From NCBI RefSeq assembly GCF_024171955.1, contig NZ_JAMTCS010000008.1, positions 179,446 through 243,445 on the forward strand: 64,000 nt of DNA, given 5' to 3'. The stretch's first letter is position 1. Each line of letters begins with the position of its first letter. The translations under genes and the position numbers were made by a program. The notes beneath the pieces were generated by a model. That model did not search any database. It saw only the letters and a list, made by a program, of their open reading frames with translations, and was not told where the DNA came from. Below, piece by piece: positions 45,783-54,401 of this stretch. The DNA is from Promicromonospora thailandica (GTDB taxonomy: Bacteria; Actinomycetota; Actinomycetes; Actinomycetales; Cellulomonadaceae).

Positions 45783-46901
45783 GTGAATACCTCCTCGATC
45801 ACGCTCCACGACCACCGTGTCGTGGCGCTGCGTGAGACGGTCGCCGACCTGGCAGCGCGTCCCCCGGCGGCACGGGAGTTCCTGGACGAGGTGGAGCACC
45901 GGCTGCGCAGGGTCATCCCGTTCGACGGCGGCGACTGGTGGACGTCCGACCCGGAGACCCTGCTCCCGATGGAGCTACGACCGTTCGAGTACCCGGCCCT
46001 GCAGTACGAGGTCGCCGCCAACGACGTCAACCGGCTCGACGACCTCGACCGGCAGAGCCGCACCGTCTCGACGCTGGGGCTGACCATGCCGGGCGAGCGA
46101 GCCCGCTCCGCGCGGTTCGACGACCACTACCGGCTGCCCGGGGCCGGCGACCAGATGCGGGTGCTGGCGCGCAACGGTGGCTGGACCTGGGGTGCCGCCT
46201 GCCTGTATCGCGGTGCGGACCTGCCCGACTTCACACGGGACGAGGTGGCCGTCATCTCGGCGGTCTCGCGCGACGTCGGCCTGGCGCTGCGCACCGACCT
46301 GCTGCGGACCGTGCGCCGGGACGGCACCGGGTGGACCCACCAGGCACCGGGCGCGCACGCCGGGACCGTCGTCGTCGACCGTGACGACCGGGTACTGGGA
46401 TACACGCCAGAGGGCGGCCGCTGGCTCGAACGCCTCGGTGTCGCACTGTCCACGGACCGGCTGCCGGCCTCGCTCCGCTGGATCACGCTCCAGGCACGCA
46501 CTCACGAGCGCCTGTCGGACGGCGGCATGGGGATCGGCATGCGCCCGCTCAGGCAGGCGAGCTCGCGCCTACGGACCACGACCGGCGAGCTGGTCACGGT
46601 GCGGGCAGACGTGCTGCGCGGCGCGGTCGACCAAGCAGTGGTGCTCGCCCTCGAGCCGGCGAGCGGACCCACGATGTGGCCGCTCCTGGTCGCGCTCCAC
46701 GGCCTGACCCGGCGCGAGACGGAGCTCGCCGCCCTGCTCGTCGCCGGCCGGTCCATCAAGGACATCGCCACGGACCTCCACCTTTCGGTGCACACCGTGC
46801 GCGACCACGTGAAGGCCGTCTACACCAAGGTCGGCATCAGCTCACGGCCCGAGCTGACGGCTCAGCTCGGCCGGGGCCCGGGCGTCGGGCCCGGCGCCTG
46901 A
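45783..46901 (+). CDS. LuxR family regulator with GAF-like N-terminal part
   Basis: 372-residue regulator. Residues 15-200 form a GAF-like sensory region (IPFDGGDWWTSDPETLLPME, DQMRVLARNGGWTWGAACLY, FTRDEVAVISAVSRDVGLAL). The C-terminal LuxR helix-turn-helix is LTRRETELAALLVAGRSIKD, then IATDLHLSVHTVRDHVKAVY. Start GTG 45783 fits a leaderless message from TACCGT. It sits between the MFS-hydrolase operon and the NTF2/SDR/aldo-keto reductase genes whose promoters share an element, so it probably regulates both sets. Confidence 0.9.
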   Translation: MNTSSITLHDHRVVALRETVADLAARPPAAREFLDEVEHRLRRVIPFDGGDWWTSDPETLLPMELRPFEYPALQYEVAANDVNRLDDLDRQSRTVSTLGLTMPGERARSARFDDHYRLPGAGDQMRVLARNGGWTWGAACLYRGADLPDFTRDEVAVISAVSRDVGLALRTDLLRTVRRDGTGWTHQAPGAHAGTVVVDRDDRVLGYTPEGGRWLERLGVALSTDRLPASLRWITLQARTHERLSDGGMGIGMRPLRQASSRLRTTTGELVTVRADVLRGAVDQAVVLALEPASGPTMWPLLVALHGLTRRETELAALLVAGRSIKDIATDLHLSVHTVRDHVKAVYTKVGISSRPELTAQLGRGPGVGPGA

Positions 46902-46919
46902 CCTGAGCGCGGTACGAAC

Positions 46920-46960
46920 GACAGTGGGACCGGCACCGAGATGGTGCCGGTCCCACTGTC
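46920..46960. terminator. Bidirectional hairpin terminator
   Basis: GACAGTGGGACCGGCACC (46920-46937) pairs perfectly with 46943-46960 around GAGAT: an 18-bp stem. It lies between the convergent LuxR gene (stop 46901) and the NTF2-like gene (stop 46979), so it can serve both. Confidence 0.8.
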
Positions 46961-46978
46961 CTACGGGGCGCCGCCGGC

Positions 46979-47449
46979 TCAGCCGCCGGCGACCACGCCG
47001 GCGTCGCCCGTGGTCCACGAGGTGTGAAGCACGCGGCGGTCGATACGCCACCCGTCACCAGTGCGGACGAAGGAGTCCGTGTACGTGCCGCCGGTGTGGT
47101 AGAAACCCGTCCCACGATGGTGGTGCGCGATCACCTGCGTGCGCGTGCGCACTCCCTCCTCCGTCGGCTCGAGCCAGATCGCGCCGAGAAAGTGCTGGGT
47201 CGCGTCGAGCGGGCTCATCAGCGCCCCCACGGCCTTCGCGATCCCGTCGTCGCCGGTGGCCAGGACGCCGGTGAAGTCGTCACCGCCAGGGATGTATCCC
47301 TCGAAGGTGTTCACGAGCTCCGCGGTCGCGGTGAATGCCTCCGCGAGCCGGTCGAAGTCGCGGCCGTCCAGCGCCTCGACGTAGCCGAGGAGCACGGAAC
47401 GGATCTCGGCCTCGTCGTGGGCGTCGACCTGCTGCGCGTTCTGTGTCAT
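46979..47449 (-). CDS. NTF2-like (SnoaL-type) protein
   Basis: 156-residue protein with the SnoaL_4-type cone fold: AEIRSVLLGYVEALDGRDFD then AEAFTATAELVNTFEGYIPG, ATQHFLGAIWLEPTEEGVRT and RTGDGWRIDRRVLHTSWT. This fold covers isomerases, dehydratases and ring-modifying enzymes; the actual reaction is not predictable. ATG 47449 has AGGAAGAGAAG. Its promoter shares about 90 bp of similarity with that of the MFS gene. An 11-codon upstream frame (47446-47481) ends in the ATGA of this start. Confidence 0.85.
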   Translation of the reverse strand: MTQNAQQVDAHDEAEIRSVLLGYVEALDGRDFDRLAEAFTATAELVNTFEGYIPGGDDFTGVLATGDDGIAKAVGALMSPLDATQHFLGAIWLEPTEEGVRTRTQVIAHHHRGTGFYHTGGTYTDSFVRTGDGWRIDRRVLHTSWTTGDAGVVAGG

Positions 47450-47481
47450 CTTCTCTTCCTTACCGGGTGCCGCGTGGTCAT
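47446..47481 (-). CDS. Possible 11-residue upstream reading frame
   Basis: In the copy of the shared element at 47474-47563 the position corresponding to the MFS start is also ATG ACC AC. Here it encodes MTTRHPVRKRR and stops at a TGA overlapping the ATG of the NTF2-like gene. It may be a relic of duplication of the MFS 5' end or a coupling leader. Confidence 0.35.
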   Translation of the reverse strand: MTTRHPVRKRR

Positions 47482-47563
47482 GGCCCCAGCCTGGCCCGGC
47501 ACGTACAGCCGGCCCATCCCCCATCTGCGGGTCGTCGGGACCCCCGCAGTCGCGGGATTCCGC
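47474..47563 (-). promoter_or_regulatory. Shared promoter element, copy B (upstream of NTF2-like gene)
   Basis: Aligns on the same strand with 45664-45753. Conserved blocks include GTGGTCAT, CCATCCCCCA, GTCGGGACCCCCGCA and a G-rich end. CTGCGGG and CCCGCAG form a local inverted repeat here, while copy A has a different but overlapping one. Both copies stand at the 5' end of minus-strand genes around the LuxR regulator. Confidence 0.6.
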
Positions 47564-47588
47564 GAGGTCATCGACGATCCGTTTGCGC

Positions 47589-47936
47589 CTATCGGCGCAG
47601 GTCGGCCCGCACATGCCTGATCTTGTGCTCCGGGGTCAGCGTGACGTCGAAGATCCCGCCGATCCTCCGCTCGGGGAACGTGCCGGTGAACTCGACCTCG
47701 ACATGGATGTACCCGTCGCGCGGCTCGGTGCCGACGAGCCGCGTGTGTGTGTCGTAGCCGATGAAGTACGACCGGAAGTACTCGCCGATCCCGGGGTGCC
47801 CCTCGAAGACCTCACCGACGGACGGGTCGTCCAGGACGGCGTCCTGAGTGAAGAACGCGAGGTAGGCGGCCGGGTCGTGGGAGTTGGTCGCGGCGATCCA
47901 CTCGTCGATGGCGGTGTCGTGCTCGCTGCTAGTCAT
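47589..47936 (-). CDS. NTF2-like (SnoaL_2-type) protein
   Basis: About 115-residue cone-fold protein: EHDTAIDEWIAATNSHDPAA, FFTQDAVLDDPSVGEVFEGH, GIGEYFRSYFIGYDTHTRLV. ATG 47936 is behind AAGGAA; an earlier ATG at 47951 overlaps the SDR stop and is also possible. It follows the SDR and aldo/keto reductase genes in the same direction, forming one operon with them. Substrate unknown, probably the same pathway as the reductases. Confidence 0.85.
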   Translation of the reverse strand: MTSSEHDTAIDEWIAATNSHDPAAYLAFFTQDAVLDDPSVGEVFEGHPGIGEYFRSYFIGYDTHTRLVGTEPRDGYIHVEVEFTGTFPERRIGGIFDVTLTPEHKIRHVRADLRR

Positions 47937-47947
47937 GTGCTGTTCCT

Positions 47948-48682
47948 TCATGTCTGTGCGGTGGGACGGACGACGAGCTCGTTGACGTCCACGGTCGAGG
48001 GCTGGTCGACGGCAAACGCGATGGCTTCCGCGATCGCAGAGGCTGGGATCGCGAGATGTTCGGCCGCGGAGCGGGCTGCCTGCCGAGCCTCGTGGTTGCC
48101 GCCACGGTAGGTGAGCTCGCTGTGCGTGAAGCCGGGGCTGACGACGGTCACACGGATGTCCGTGGTCTCCTGACGCAGCCCCTCGGAGATGGCGCGCACG
48201 GCGAACTTAGTGGCGCTGTAGACGGCGGCCGTTGGGTCGACGCGGTGCCCGGCGACGGACGAGACGTTGACGACATGACCCGAGCCCTGTCGCCGCATGG
48301 TCGGCAGCACTGCAGCGATCCCGTGCAGGACGCCGCGGAGGTTGACGTCGATCATCTGGTTCCACTCGTCGATTCGAAGGTCAGCGACGGGTGAGAGCGG
48401 CATCACCCCCGCGTTGTTCACGAGCACGTCGATGCCGCCGAACCGTTCGAGCGCCGCGGAGGCGAACTCCTGCACGGACGCGAGGTCGGTGACGTCGAGT
48501 GCGCGGTGCGCGACGTCGGCTCCACCTTCACGTAGTTCGGCTGCCAGGGCCGCGAGCCGTTCTGTCCGGCGTGCGCCGAGGAACACCCGGTGGCCGGCCT
48601 GCGCGAGGCGGCGTGCCGTCGCCTCGCCGATACCGCTGCTCGCGCCCGTGACGAGGATCGTCTTCCGCCCGGCGGCGCTCAT
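47948..48682 (-). CDS. Short-chain dehydrogenase/reductase (SDR)
   Basis: 244-residue classical SDR: cofactor motif TILVTGASSGIGEATARRLA, NNAGVMPLSPV, catalytic NVSSVAGHRVDPTAAVYSAT with Ser, Tyr and Lys (YSATK). ATG at 48682 overlaps the stop of the aldo/keto reductase gene (ATGA). It probably reduces or oxidises a carbonyl/alcohol in a common pathway with its neighbours. Confidence 0.92.
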   Translation of the reverse strand: MSAAGRKTILVTGASSGIGEATARRLAQAGHRVFLGARRTERLAALAAELREGGADVAHRALDVTDLASVQEFASAALERFGGIDVLVNNAGVMPLSPVADLRIDEWNQMIDVNLRGVLHGIAAVLPTMRRQGSGHVVNVSSVAGHRVDPTAAVYSATKFAVRAISEGLRQETTDIRVTVVSPGFTHSELTYRGGNHEARQAARSAAEHLAIPASAIAEAIAFAVDQPSTVDVNELVVRPTAQT

Positions 48683-49737
48683 CGCTGGAATGCCGTGGAG
48701 GTGAGGCCGTTGATGGTGGTGGGCCCGTACTGGAAGGGCAGCGCGATGCTCTCCATCACCGTCATCGGGTAGTCGAGCTCCGGTGTGGTCATCGCTGACA
48801 GCCGGGCCAGCTGCTCGTCGTCGAGCTCGATGTCGATCGAGCCGAGGTTGGCGTCGAGCTGTTCGACGGTGCGCGCCCCGATCAGCGTGGACGTCACAGC
48901 GTCCTGCTGCCGCACCCAGGCCAGGGCGACACCGGCTACCGTGCCACCCACGTTGCCGGCGATCTCGCCCAGAACGTCGACCAGGTCGAACAGTGCGTCG
49001 CCTACGTGGGGCGCGACGTGCGCGCCGCGGCGGGTGTCCCCTGCGGTCGGCGTGGCTCGCGTGTACTTGCCGGAGAGCGCCCCGCTCGCGAGGGGGCTCC
49101 ATGGCACGACGCCGAGGCCGAGCTCCCGCGCCAGGCCGAACTGTTCCCCTTCCGGGGTACGAGCCAGGAGGGAGTACTCGTCCTGCAGGGCGGCGATCGG
49201 CGCCCGGTCGCGCCATTCGGCCAGCGTCACGGCCCGGGAGACCCACCAGGCGGGCGTGTTGGACACGCCGATCGCGCGGACCTTCCCGGCGCGGACGAGG
49301 TCGTCGAGCGTGGAGAGCGTCTCCTCCATCGGGGTGTGCCGGTCCCACTGGTGCATCCAGTACAGGTCGACGTAGTCGATCTGCAGGCGGCGCAGGGATG
49401 CGTCGATCTCCTCGTGGATCGCCTTGCGGCTGGTACCGCCCGCGTTCGGGTCGTCCGGACGCATGGTCCCGCCGAACTTCGTGGCGAGCACCGCACGCTG
49501 ACGACGCTCGGGGCGCTCGGCGAAGTACCGGCCGAGCACCTCCTCCGATTGGCCGCCGTTGTAGGCGTTGGCCGTGTCGACGAAGTTCCCGCCGAGGTCG
49601 AAGTAGCGGTCCAGGATGCGGAAGGCATCCTCGGGTGCGGTGCCCCAGCTGCCGTCGTCGAAATTCATGGCGCCGAGCGCGAGCGGGCTGACCCGCAGTC
49701 CGCTGCGGCCCAGGGTGCGGTAGTGGTCAAGAGGCAT
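48679..49737 (-). CDS. Aldo/keto reductase
   Basis: 352-residue NADPH-dependent TIM-barrel reductase. Catalytic tetrad regions are seen: NFVDTANAYNGGQSEEVLGR (Asp and Tyr), VLATKFGG (Lys) and VDLYWMHQWDRHTPMEETL (His). GVSNTPAWWVSRAV and NVGGTVAGVALAWVRQQDAV are family blocks. It heads an operon with the SDR and NTF2-like genes and is divergent from a TetR gene, which may repress it. Confidence 0.92.
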   Translation of the reverse strand: MPLDHYRTLGRSGLRVSPLALGAMNFDDGSWGTAPEDAFRILDRYFDLGGNFVDTANAYNGGQSEEVLGRYFAERPERRQRAVLATKFGGTMRPDDPNAGGTSRKAIHEEIDASLRRLQIDYVDLYWMHQWDRHTPMEETLSTLDDLVRAGKVRAIGVSNTPAWWVSRAVTLAEWRDRAPIAALQDEYSLLARTPEGEQFGLARELGLGVVPWSPLASGALSGKYTRATPTAGDTRRGAHVAPHVGDALFDLVDVLGEIAGNVGGTVAGVALAWVRQQDAVTSTLIGARTVEQLDANLGSIDIELDDEQLARLSAMTTPELDYPMTVMESIALPFQYGPTTINGLTSTAFQR

Positions 49738-49952
49738 CGCTGTTCACCTTCGTGATTGTGGACGAGCCGCCGGTCGACGACTCAACACACTCAGGCTGCG
49801 CCGGCACTCGCCGTCCAGGAAGGGTGCGTCAACCAGGGAGCAGCGCACCCCCTTTTGCGCGGTCGCCGGCGATGACATGCGACTCCGATCCGTGGCATGA
49901 TATTTTTATACCGCTCGTTAAGAAAACGAGGATCGATAAGCTGGAGGAGACC
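49738..49952. promoter_or_regulatory. Divergent promoter with TetR-type operator candidate
   Basis: CTCGTT (49914-49919) and AACGAG (49925-49930) form an inverted repeat with a 5-nt spacer, next to the AT-rich TATTTTTATACC block (49900-49912) that probably carries the -10 of the TetR gene. GGAGG lies 8 nt before the TetR start. The rest of the spacer shows no gene. Confidence 0.6.
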
Positions 49953-50546
49953 ATGGCAGGACCGGGAAGGCCACGCGCTTTCGACACGGACGCCGCGTTG
50001 GACGCCGCCGTGGAGGTGTTCTGGCGCCGTGGTTTCGCGGGGGCGAGCCTCACCGAGCTGTCCTCCGCCATGGGGATCAACAAGCCGAGCGTCTACGGGG
50101 CGTTCGGTGACAAGGCCCAGCTGTTCCAGTCGGCGCTGCACCGCTACGTCGAACGCAACATGGGGTACGTCACCGATGCCCTGGAACAGCCGACGGCACG
50201 AGAGTGCGCACAGGCCTTTCTCACAGGCAACGCCCGCGCCGTGACCATGCCCGGCCGGCCGGCGGGATGCCTGTCCGTGCAAGCAGTCGCCACCCCGGAC
50301 GACTCCGGCGAGTACGCCGTGCTGGCCCGGAACCGTGCGACGGTTCAACAGCTTTTCGCCGACCGGTTCCGGCGCGCGATCGCCGTCGGCGATCTGCCCG
50401 CGGACGAGGATCCCGACGAGCTCGCCACGTTCCTCATCACGCTCAGCAGCGGGTTCGCGATCCGTGCCGCCGACGGGACCCCGCGGGAGTCCCTGCTGGC
50501 CAGTGCGCACAGGGCCATGTCCGCCTTCCCGTCCACTGCCACCTAA
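49953..50546 (+). CDS. TetR family transcriptional regulator
   Basis: 197-residue regulator of the AcrR/TetR_C_6-like group. DNA-binding region: RPRAFDTDAALDAAVEVFWR, GFAGASLTELSSAMGINKPS, VYGAFGDKAQLFQSAL. The C-terminal domain resembles regulators of oxidoreductase operons (ERNMGYVTDALEQPTARECA). ATG 49953 has a GGAGG site. It is divergent from the aldo/keto reductase operon and lies in line with the MazG-like gene 25 bp downstream. Confidence 0.92.
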   Translation: MAGPGRPRAFDTDAALDAAVEVFWRRGFAGASLTELSSAMGINKPSVYGAFGDKAQLFQSALHRYVERNMGYVTDALEQPTARECAQAFLTGNARAVTMPGRPAGCLSVQAVATPDDSGEYAVLARNRATVQQLFADRFRRAIAVGDLPADEDPDELATFLITLSSGFAIRAADGTPRESLLASAHRAMSAFPSTAT

Positions 50547-50571
50547 TCCCTCGTCTCGAAGGAGAACACCC

Positions 50572-50943
50572 ATGACTGAGACCACCGCGTCACTCGACAC
50601 CGCCCGCGAGCAGGCCCTCGCCGTCCGTTCGCTCTACGAGGTCCTGGAGGAGCGCTTCAACGGCAAGACCTGGTCGCTGCACGAGCTGATGATCGGCTTC
50701 TCCAACGACGTCGGCTACGTCGGCCGACTGTTGCTGGCTCACGACGGCACCTGGGACATCGAGGGTGACCCGCACGCAGAGCTGGAGCACAAGCTCGCCG
50801 AGTCGATGTGGTGGACGTTCGTGCTGGCCGACAGGCTCGGCATCGACATCGACGAGGCCTACGCCCGGACCATGGACCGGATCCGCACCGGGCTGGAGTC
50901 CACCATCGCCCGCACTGCCCCCACCGGGTCCGAGGCCGGCTGA
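50572..50943 (+). CDS. MazG-like helical protein
   Basis: 123-residue all-helical protein. GKTWSLHELMIGFSNDVGYV, then HAELEHKLAESMWWTFVLAD and GIDIDEAYARTMDRIRTG fit the pattern of MazG/dUTPase-like NTP pyrophosphohydrolases, with E-x-x-x-D type acidic residues (WS.HEL, DVG, EL.HKLAES). It could cleave abnormal nucleotides, but metal-ligand residues are incomplete, so activity is uncertain. AAGGAG precedes ATG 50572. Confidence 0.6.
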   Translation: MTETTASLDTAREQALAVRSLYEVLEERFNGKTWSLHELMIGFSNDVGYVGRLLLAHDGTWDIEGDPHAELEHKLAESMWWTFVLADRLGIDIDEAYARTMDRIRTGLESTIARTAPTGSEAG

Positions 50944-51002
50944 CGACGTCGCTCACCAGCACGCTACGCGTCACTGATCCCGCAGCAACGCAAGGAGCAT
51001 CC

Positions 51003-51590
51003 ATGCCTGCCACTCAGCCCACCCACCACCTGCACGCGACCGACGAGCCCGAGCACGTCCGTGCACCCGCCGTCACCTACGTCGCCGTCCCGGGCGACGG
51101 AGCGCCAGGGACCGACGAGTTCTACCGAAAGAAGGGCCTGGTCACCGATATCGCTGGCGCCCTGAACGAGGGCGGCCCGGCACCGGCCGAAGAGATCCAG
51201 TACTGGTACCCGCAGGGTTCCGATCCCGTCGAGATCGCCGACTTCTACAGCGTGAACCCGGTCCCGTCCCTGCTCTACCGGGTCCTGGCACAGGTACCAG
51301 CCGGAACCACCCAGCAGGCTGTCGAGGACGCACGCCGCAGGGTCGTCAGCGCAGCGGACACGGCGGCCGACGAGGTCACCGTCTTCGTCATCCCTGAGCA
51401 GGACGTCGTCCAGGTCATGCATCACGGTCCCTTCGCCGAGGAGTTTGCCACGCTCGGACGACTCGGCGACTTCGCGAAGAGGCACGGGGTCCACCGCAGC
51501 GGCCCGCACCACGAGATCCATCTGGACGCCTTCACCCGGGACACACCCCAGGACGCCCTACGCACGATCCTGCGAGACCCGGTCGCATGA
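51003..51590 (+). CDS. GyrI-like small-molecule-binding domain protein
   Basis: 195-residue protein of the GyrI-like (SOUL/BacL-type) effector-binding family: RAPAVTYVAVPGDGAPGTDE, IQYWYPQGSDPVEIADFYSV, and QVMHHGPFAEEFATLGRLGD toward the C-terminus. Free-standing GyrI-like proteins bind or hydrolyse small molecules and are often induced with their regulator. AAGGAG precedes the ATG. The XRE regulator follows about 100 bp downstream. Confidence 0.85.
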   Translation: MPATQPTHHLHATDEPEHVRAPAVTYVAVPGDGAPGTDEFYRKKGLVTDIAGALNEGGPAPAEEIQYWYPQGSDPVEIADFYSVNPVPSLLYRVLAQVPAGTTQQAVEDARRRVVSAADTAADEVTVFVIPEQDVVQVMHHGPFAEEFATLGRLGDFAKRHGVHRSGPHHEIHLDAFTRDTPQDALRTILRDPVA

Positions 51591-51692
51591 GCGGCACCTG
51601 GACAAGAACTCTGGTACCCGGGCGCCTCGAGCCAGGCGGCAGGGAGCACCGCACCCTGCCCGGGTCGGCCGAACGCGGCTAGCGTGAAGCAC

Positions 51693-52523
51693 ATGGCGAC
51701 AGCACCCGGCCCGCTCGGCGAGTTCCTGCGCGCGCAGCGCGCCCGCATCACCCCCGCCGACGTCGGCCTGCCCGACGTCGGCGCACGTCGCGTGTGCGGG
51801 CTACGGCGCGAGGAAGTCGCCGTGCTGGCCGGCGTCAGCGCCGACTACTACGCCAGGCTCGAACAGGGCCGGGAGCGGACCCCGTCGGCCCAGGTGGTCG
51901 ACGCCCTGTGCACGGCACTGCGACTCAGCCCGGACGCCCGCGAACACACCTTCCGCCTCGCCAAGCTCGCTTCGGCGGCGCAGCCGGAAGCCGGACCGGT
52001 CAGCCCCGAGCTGCTCCAGCTCATGGACGCCTTCCCCCATGCGGCCGCCTACGTCGTCGACCCGGGGTTCCAGATCCTTGCCGCCAACACCACGGCCAAG
52101 GCGCTCCTCGGCCCGGTACAGCTCGCCCTCGGCGCGTTCGACTTCCTCTTCGTCGACCCCGCCGCACGAAGCTACTTCGAGCACTGGGACCAGGTCGCGC
52201 GCTCTGCGGTCAGTGCCCTGCGCCTGGCCGCGGGCTTCGCCAGCCCGCACCCGGCCGTCCCGCCGCTGGTGTCCCGGCTCCTTGCCGGATCATCGGAGTT
52301 CGCGGCGTTCTGGGCCGACCAGACCGTGGCGGGGCTCAGCCTGACCGAGAAGGTCATCAACCACCCCGACGTCGGCCGGATCACGCTGACCTATCAAACC
52401 CTCGACGTCCGCGAGGCACCCGGACAACAGCTCACCGTCGCCACCGCCCCGGCTGGGTCCGCCAGCGCAGACGCCCTCGCACTTCTCGGCACCCTCGAGG
52501 CCACCCGAACCATGCGACCTTGA
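51693..52523 (+). CDS. XRE-family regulator with MmyB-like ligand-binding domain
   Basis: 276-residue regulator. The N-terminal helix-turn-helix is RVCGLRREEVAVLAGVSADY followed by YARLEQGRERTPSAQVVDAL; the rest is the MmyB-like domain (AAYVVDPGFQILAANTTAKA, LLGP, FVDPAARSYFEHWD). Two starts are possible, GTG 51684 and ATG 51693; the latter lies 7 nt after TAGCGT (51680-51685), fitting a leaderless message. Such proteins commonly control adjacent reductase or MFS genes. Confidence 0.9.
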   Translation: MATAPGPLGEFLRAQRARITPADVGLPDVGARRVCGLRREEVAVLAGVSADYYARLEQGRERTPSAQVVDALCTALRLSPDAREHTFRLAKLASAAQPEAGPVSPELLQLMDAFPHAAAYVVDPGFQILAANTTAKALLGPVQLALGAFDFLFVDPAARSYFEHWDQVARSAVSALRLAAGFASPHPAVPPLVSRLLAGSSEFAAFWADQTVAGLSLTEKVINHPDVGRITLTYQTLDVREAPGQQLTVATAPAGSASADALALLGTLEATRTMRP

Positions 52524-52635
52524 CACCCGGGCAGGTCGCGCGGTGCGGTGGCCCCATTCCCCGCGCGAATGAGTGGAGCAGCAGGATCGGGGCTACGCAC
52601 TGGGGAGAAAGCGCACTCGGCTCAGGCGACAAGCG

Positions 52636-53010
52636 TCATGTTTCTGGTCGCCAGTCGCGCTGATAGTCAGGGTGGTCGGAGTACACCCCGGCAAGGAGCC
52701 GGACAGCGATCATCAGCCCGGAGAAGAGGTTCCTCGAGACTTCTGCTTGGTCGTCGTGCCCACTGCCCGCTGCCTGGTCCCAGATCTTGCCGAACTTGTC
52801 GTAGGCAGCCACGATCTGCCGCTTGGCCGCGACGTCGACGAGAACTCGGGCCGGGCTCCAGCGGACGATGTGGCGTTGCTGCTGTGCGAGGAAGGCAGCG
52901 CTCGTCGGGGCTCCGTTGCCCGCGCCTGGGATGGACGCGGCACTGTCCGCCATGCGGGCGATCACTTCGTCTTCGTCGAGGCGCGCCCTCAGAAACTCTG
53001 TGATCGTCAT
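52636..53010 (-). CDS. DUF6221-like protein
   Basis: 124-residue protein common in actinobacteria and their phages: TITEFLRARLDEDEVIARMA at the start, QRHIVRWSPARVLVDVAAKR in the middle and LLAGVYSDHPDYQRDWRPE at the end, which is the hallmark terminal motif of the group. Function unknown. Its presence fits a mobile, phage- or element-derived region. Confidence 0.8.
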   Translation of the reverse strand: MTITEFLRARLDEDEVIARMADSAASIPGAGNGAPTSAAFLAQQQRHIVRWSPARVLVDVAAKRQIVAAYDKFGKIWDQAAGSGHDDQAEVSRNLFSGLMIAVRLLAGVYSDHPDYQRDWRPET

Positions 53011-53122
53011 GCCGTTGATCTTTCCACCGGCCCGAGGGCCCGGCCCATCGGGCGTCCCTCACTGTGCTCGATCGAGCAGCAGTCATGTTGTGCGTGACCC
53101 TGTGTCCGCCTCGCCTGCCTCC

Positions 53123-53188
53123 TCACGTGCTAGAGCGCCGCCCGGTAGGGGTCGACCGGATCCAACCACCGTCGCTGACCGAGGTCGC
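53123..53188 (-). pseudogene. Probable 3' remnant of the interrupted merR gene
   Basis: If the IS between 53189 and 54461 is removed, the MerR frame continues here as GDLGQRRWLDPVDPYRAAL and then stops. The join is in frame, but no clear target duplication is seen, so this is a reconstruction. Confidence 0.4.
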
Positions 53189-53220
53189 GGGACTGCTGCA
53201 CGGATAGGTGACAGGGTTTC

Positions 53221-54093
53221 TCAGGCGGCGAGTGCGACCTGAGTGGTCAGGATTGCTTCGTACTCGATCGGGGTCAATCGTCCGAGGCGTGCCTGGCGTC
53301 GGCGGCGGTGGTAGGTCCGTTCGATCCAGGTGATGATCGCGATCCGCAGGTCTTCCCGTGTGGTCCATCGTTTGCGGTCCAGGACGTTCTTCTGCAGCAG
53401 CGCGAAGAAGGACTCCATCGCGGCGTTGTCCCCGGCGGAGGCGACCTGGCCCATCGATCCGACCAGGTCATGGCGGCGTAGCGCGGCCAGGAATTTCCGG
53501 GACCGGAATTGCGATCCGCGGTCGGTGTGGACCACGCAGCCGGCCACGTCCGGACCCTCGATCCGACGTCTGGCGACCGCGGAGCTCAGGGCGTTAACGG
53601 CCAGTGAGGACTTCATGCGGTCGCTGATGGAGTAGCCCACGATCCGGTTGGAGTAGACGTCCTTGATCGCGCAGAGGTAGAGCTTGCCCTCGCTCGTGGC
53701 GTGCTCGGTGATGTCCGAGAGCCACAAGGCGTTAGGCCTGACCGCGGTGAAGTCCCGGTTGACGAGGTCGTCGTGCGCGGGCGGGCCGGGTCGCTTGCCG
53801 TTCTTGCCACGTTTCTTGCCGAACACGCTCCACCACTGGTTGCTGGTACAGATCCGCCACGCAGTCCGGTCGGCCATGTCCTGACCGGCCTGGCGTGCTT
53901 CGTCGACCAACAGACGGTGCCCGAACTCCGGGTCGTCGCGGTGCGCGTCGAACAACGCGTTCGCGCGATACGCCCCCGCGACCTCGGACTGCATCACGGG
54001 GTTGCGTAGCCATCGGTAGTAGGGCTGTCTGGCGAGCTTGAGGACCCGGCACGTCACCGTCACGGGAATCCCCGCCACGGCGAGCTCTGTCAC
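53221..54093 (-). CDS. IS3-family transposase OrfB
   Basis: 290-residue retroviral-type integrase: VLKLARQPYYRWLRNPVMQS HTH_21 start, then the DDE core with LWLSDITEHATSEGKLYLCA (Asp 1), VVHTDRGSQFRSRKFLAALR (Asp 2) and SMGQVASAGDNAAMESFFAL with LKNV-like Glu region (Glu 3). It is normally made as an OrfAB fusion by -1 slippage at AAAAG (complement of 54107-54112). Confidence 0.92.
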   Translation of the reverse strand: MTELAVAGIPVTVTCRVLKLARQPYYRWLRNPVMQSEVAGAYRANALFDAHRDDPEFGHRLLVDEARQAGQDMADRTAWRICTSNQWWSVFGKKRGKNGKRPGPPAHDDLVNRDFTAVRPNALWLSDITEHATSEGKLYLCAIKDVYSNRIVGYSISDRMKSSLAVNALSSAVARRRIEGPDVAGCVVHTDRGSQFRSRKFLAALRRHDLVGSMGQVASAGDNAAMESFFALLQKNVLDRKRWTTREDLRIAIITWIERTYHRRRRQARLGRLTPIEYEAILTTQVALAA

Positions 54094-54401
54094 GAGCGGG
54101 TAGAGCCTTTTCCCGGCAGCTGCGCCTGTGAGAGGTAGGCGGCCGCGCGGCGCAGGACCTCGTTCTCCTGCTCCAGCAGCCGGTTACGCCGCCGCAGCTC
54201 ACGCAGCTCGGCCGACTCGCTCGAGGTCACGCCGGGCTTGGTGCCTTCTTCGACGTCGGCGGCATGCAACCAGTTGCGCAGGCAGGACTCGCTGATCCCG
54301 AAGTCCTTCGCGATCTGCCGGACCGGAGCCTCGCCACGCCGGGCGACGGCTACGACGTCCTCGCGGAACTCTTTGGGGTGGGGTCTGGGCACGGTGAACA
54401 T
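54090..54401 (-). CDS. IS3-family transposase OrfA
   Basis: 104-residue DNA-binding subunit: HPKEFREDVVAVARRGEAPV, RQIAKDFGISESCLRNWLHA helix-turn-helix, then a leucine zipper (ELRELRRRNRLLEQENEVLR). Its last codons LPGK overlap the slippery site where -1 frameshifting joins it to OrfB. Confidence 0.9.
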   Translation of the reverse strand: MFTVPRPHPKEFREDVVAVARRGEAPVRQIAKDFGISESCLRNWLHAADVEEGTKPGVTSSESAELRELRRRNRLLEQENEVLRRAAAYLSQAQLPGKGSTRS

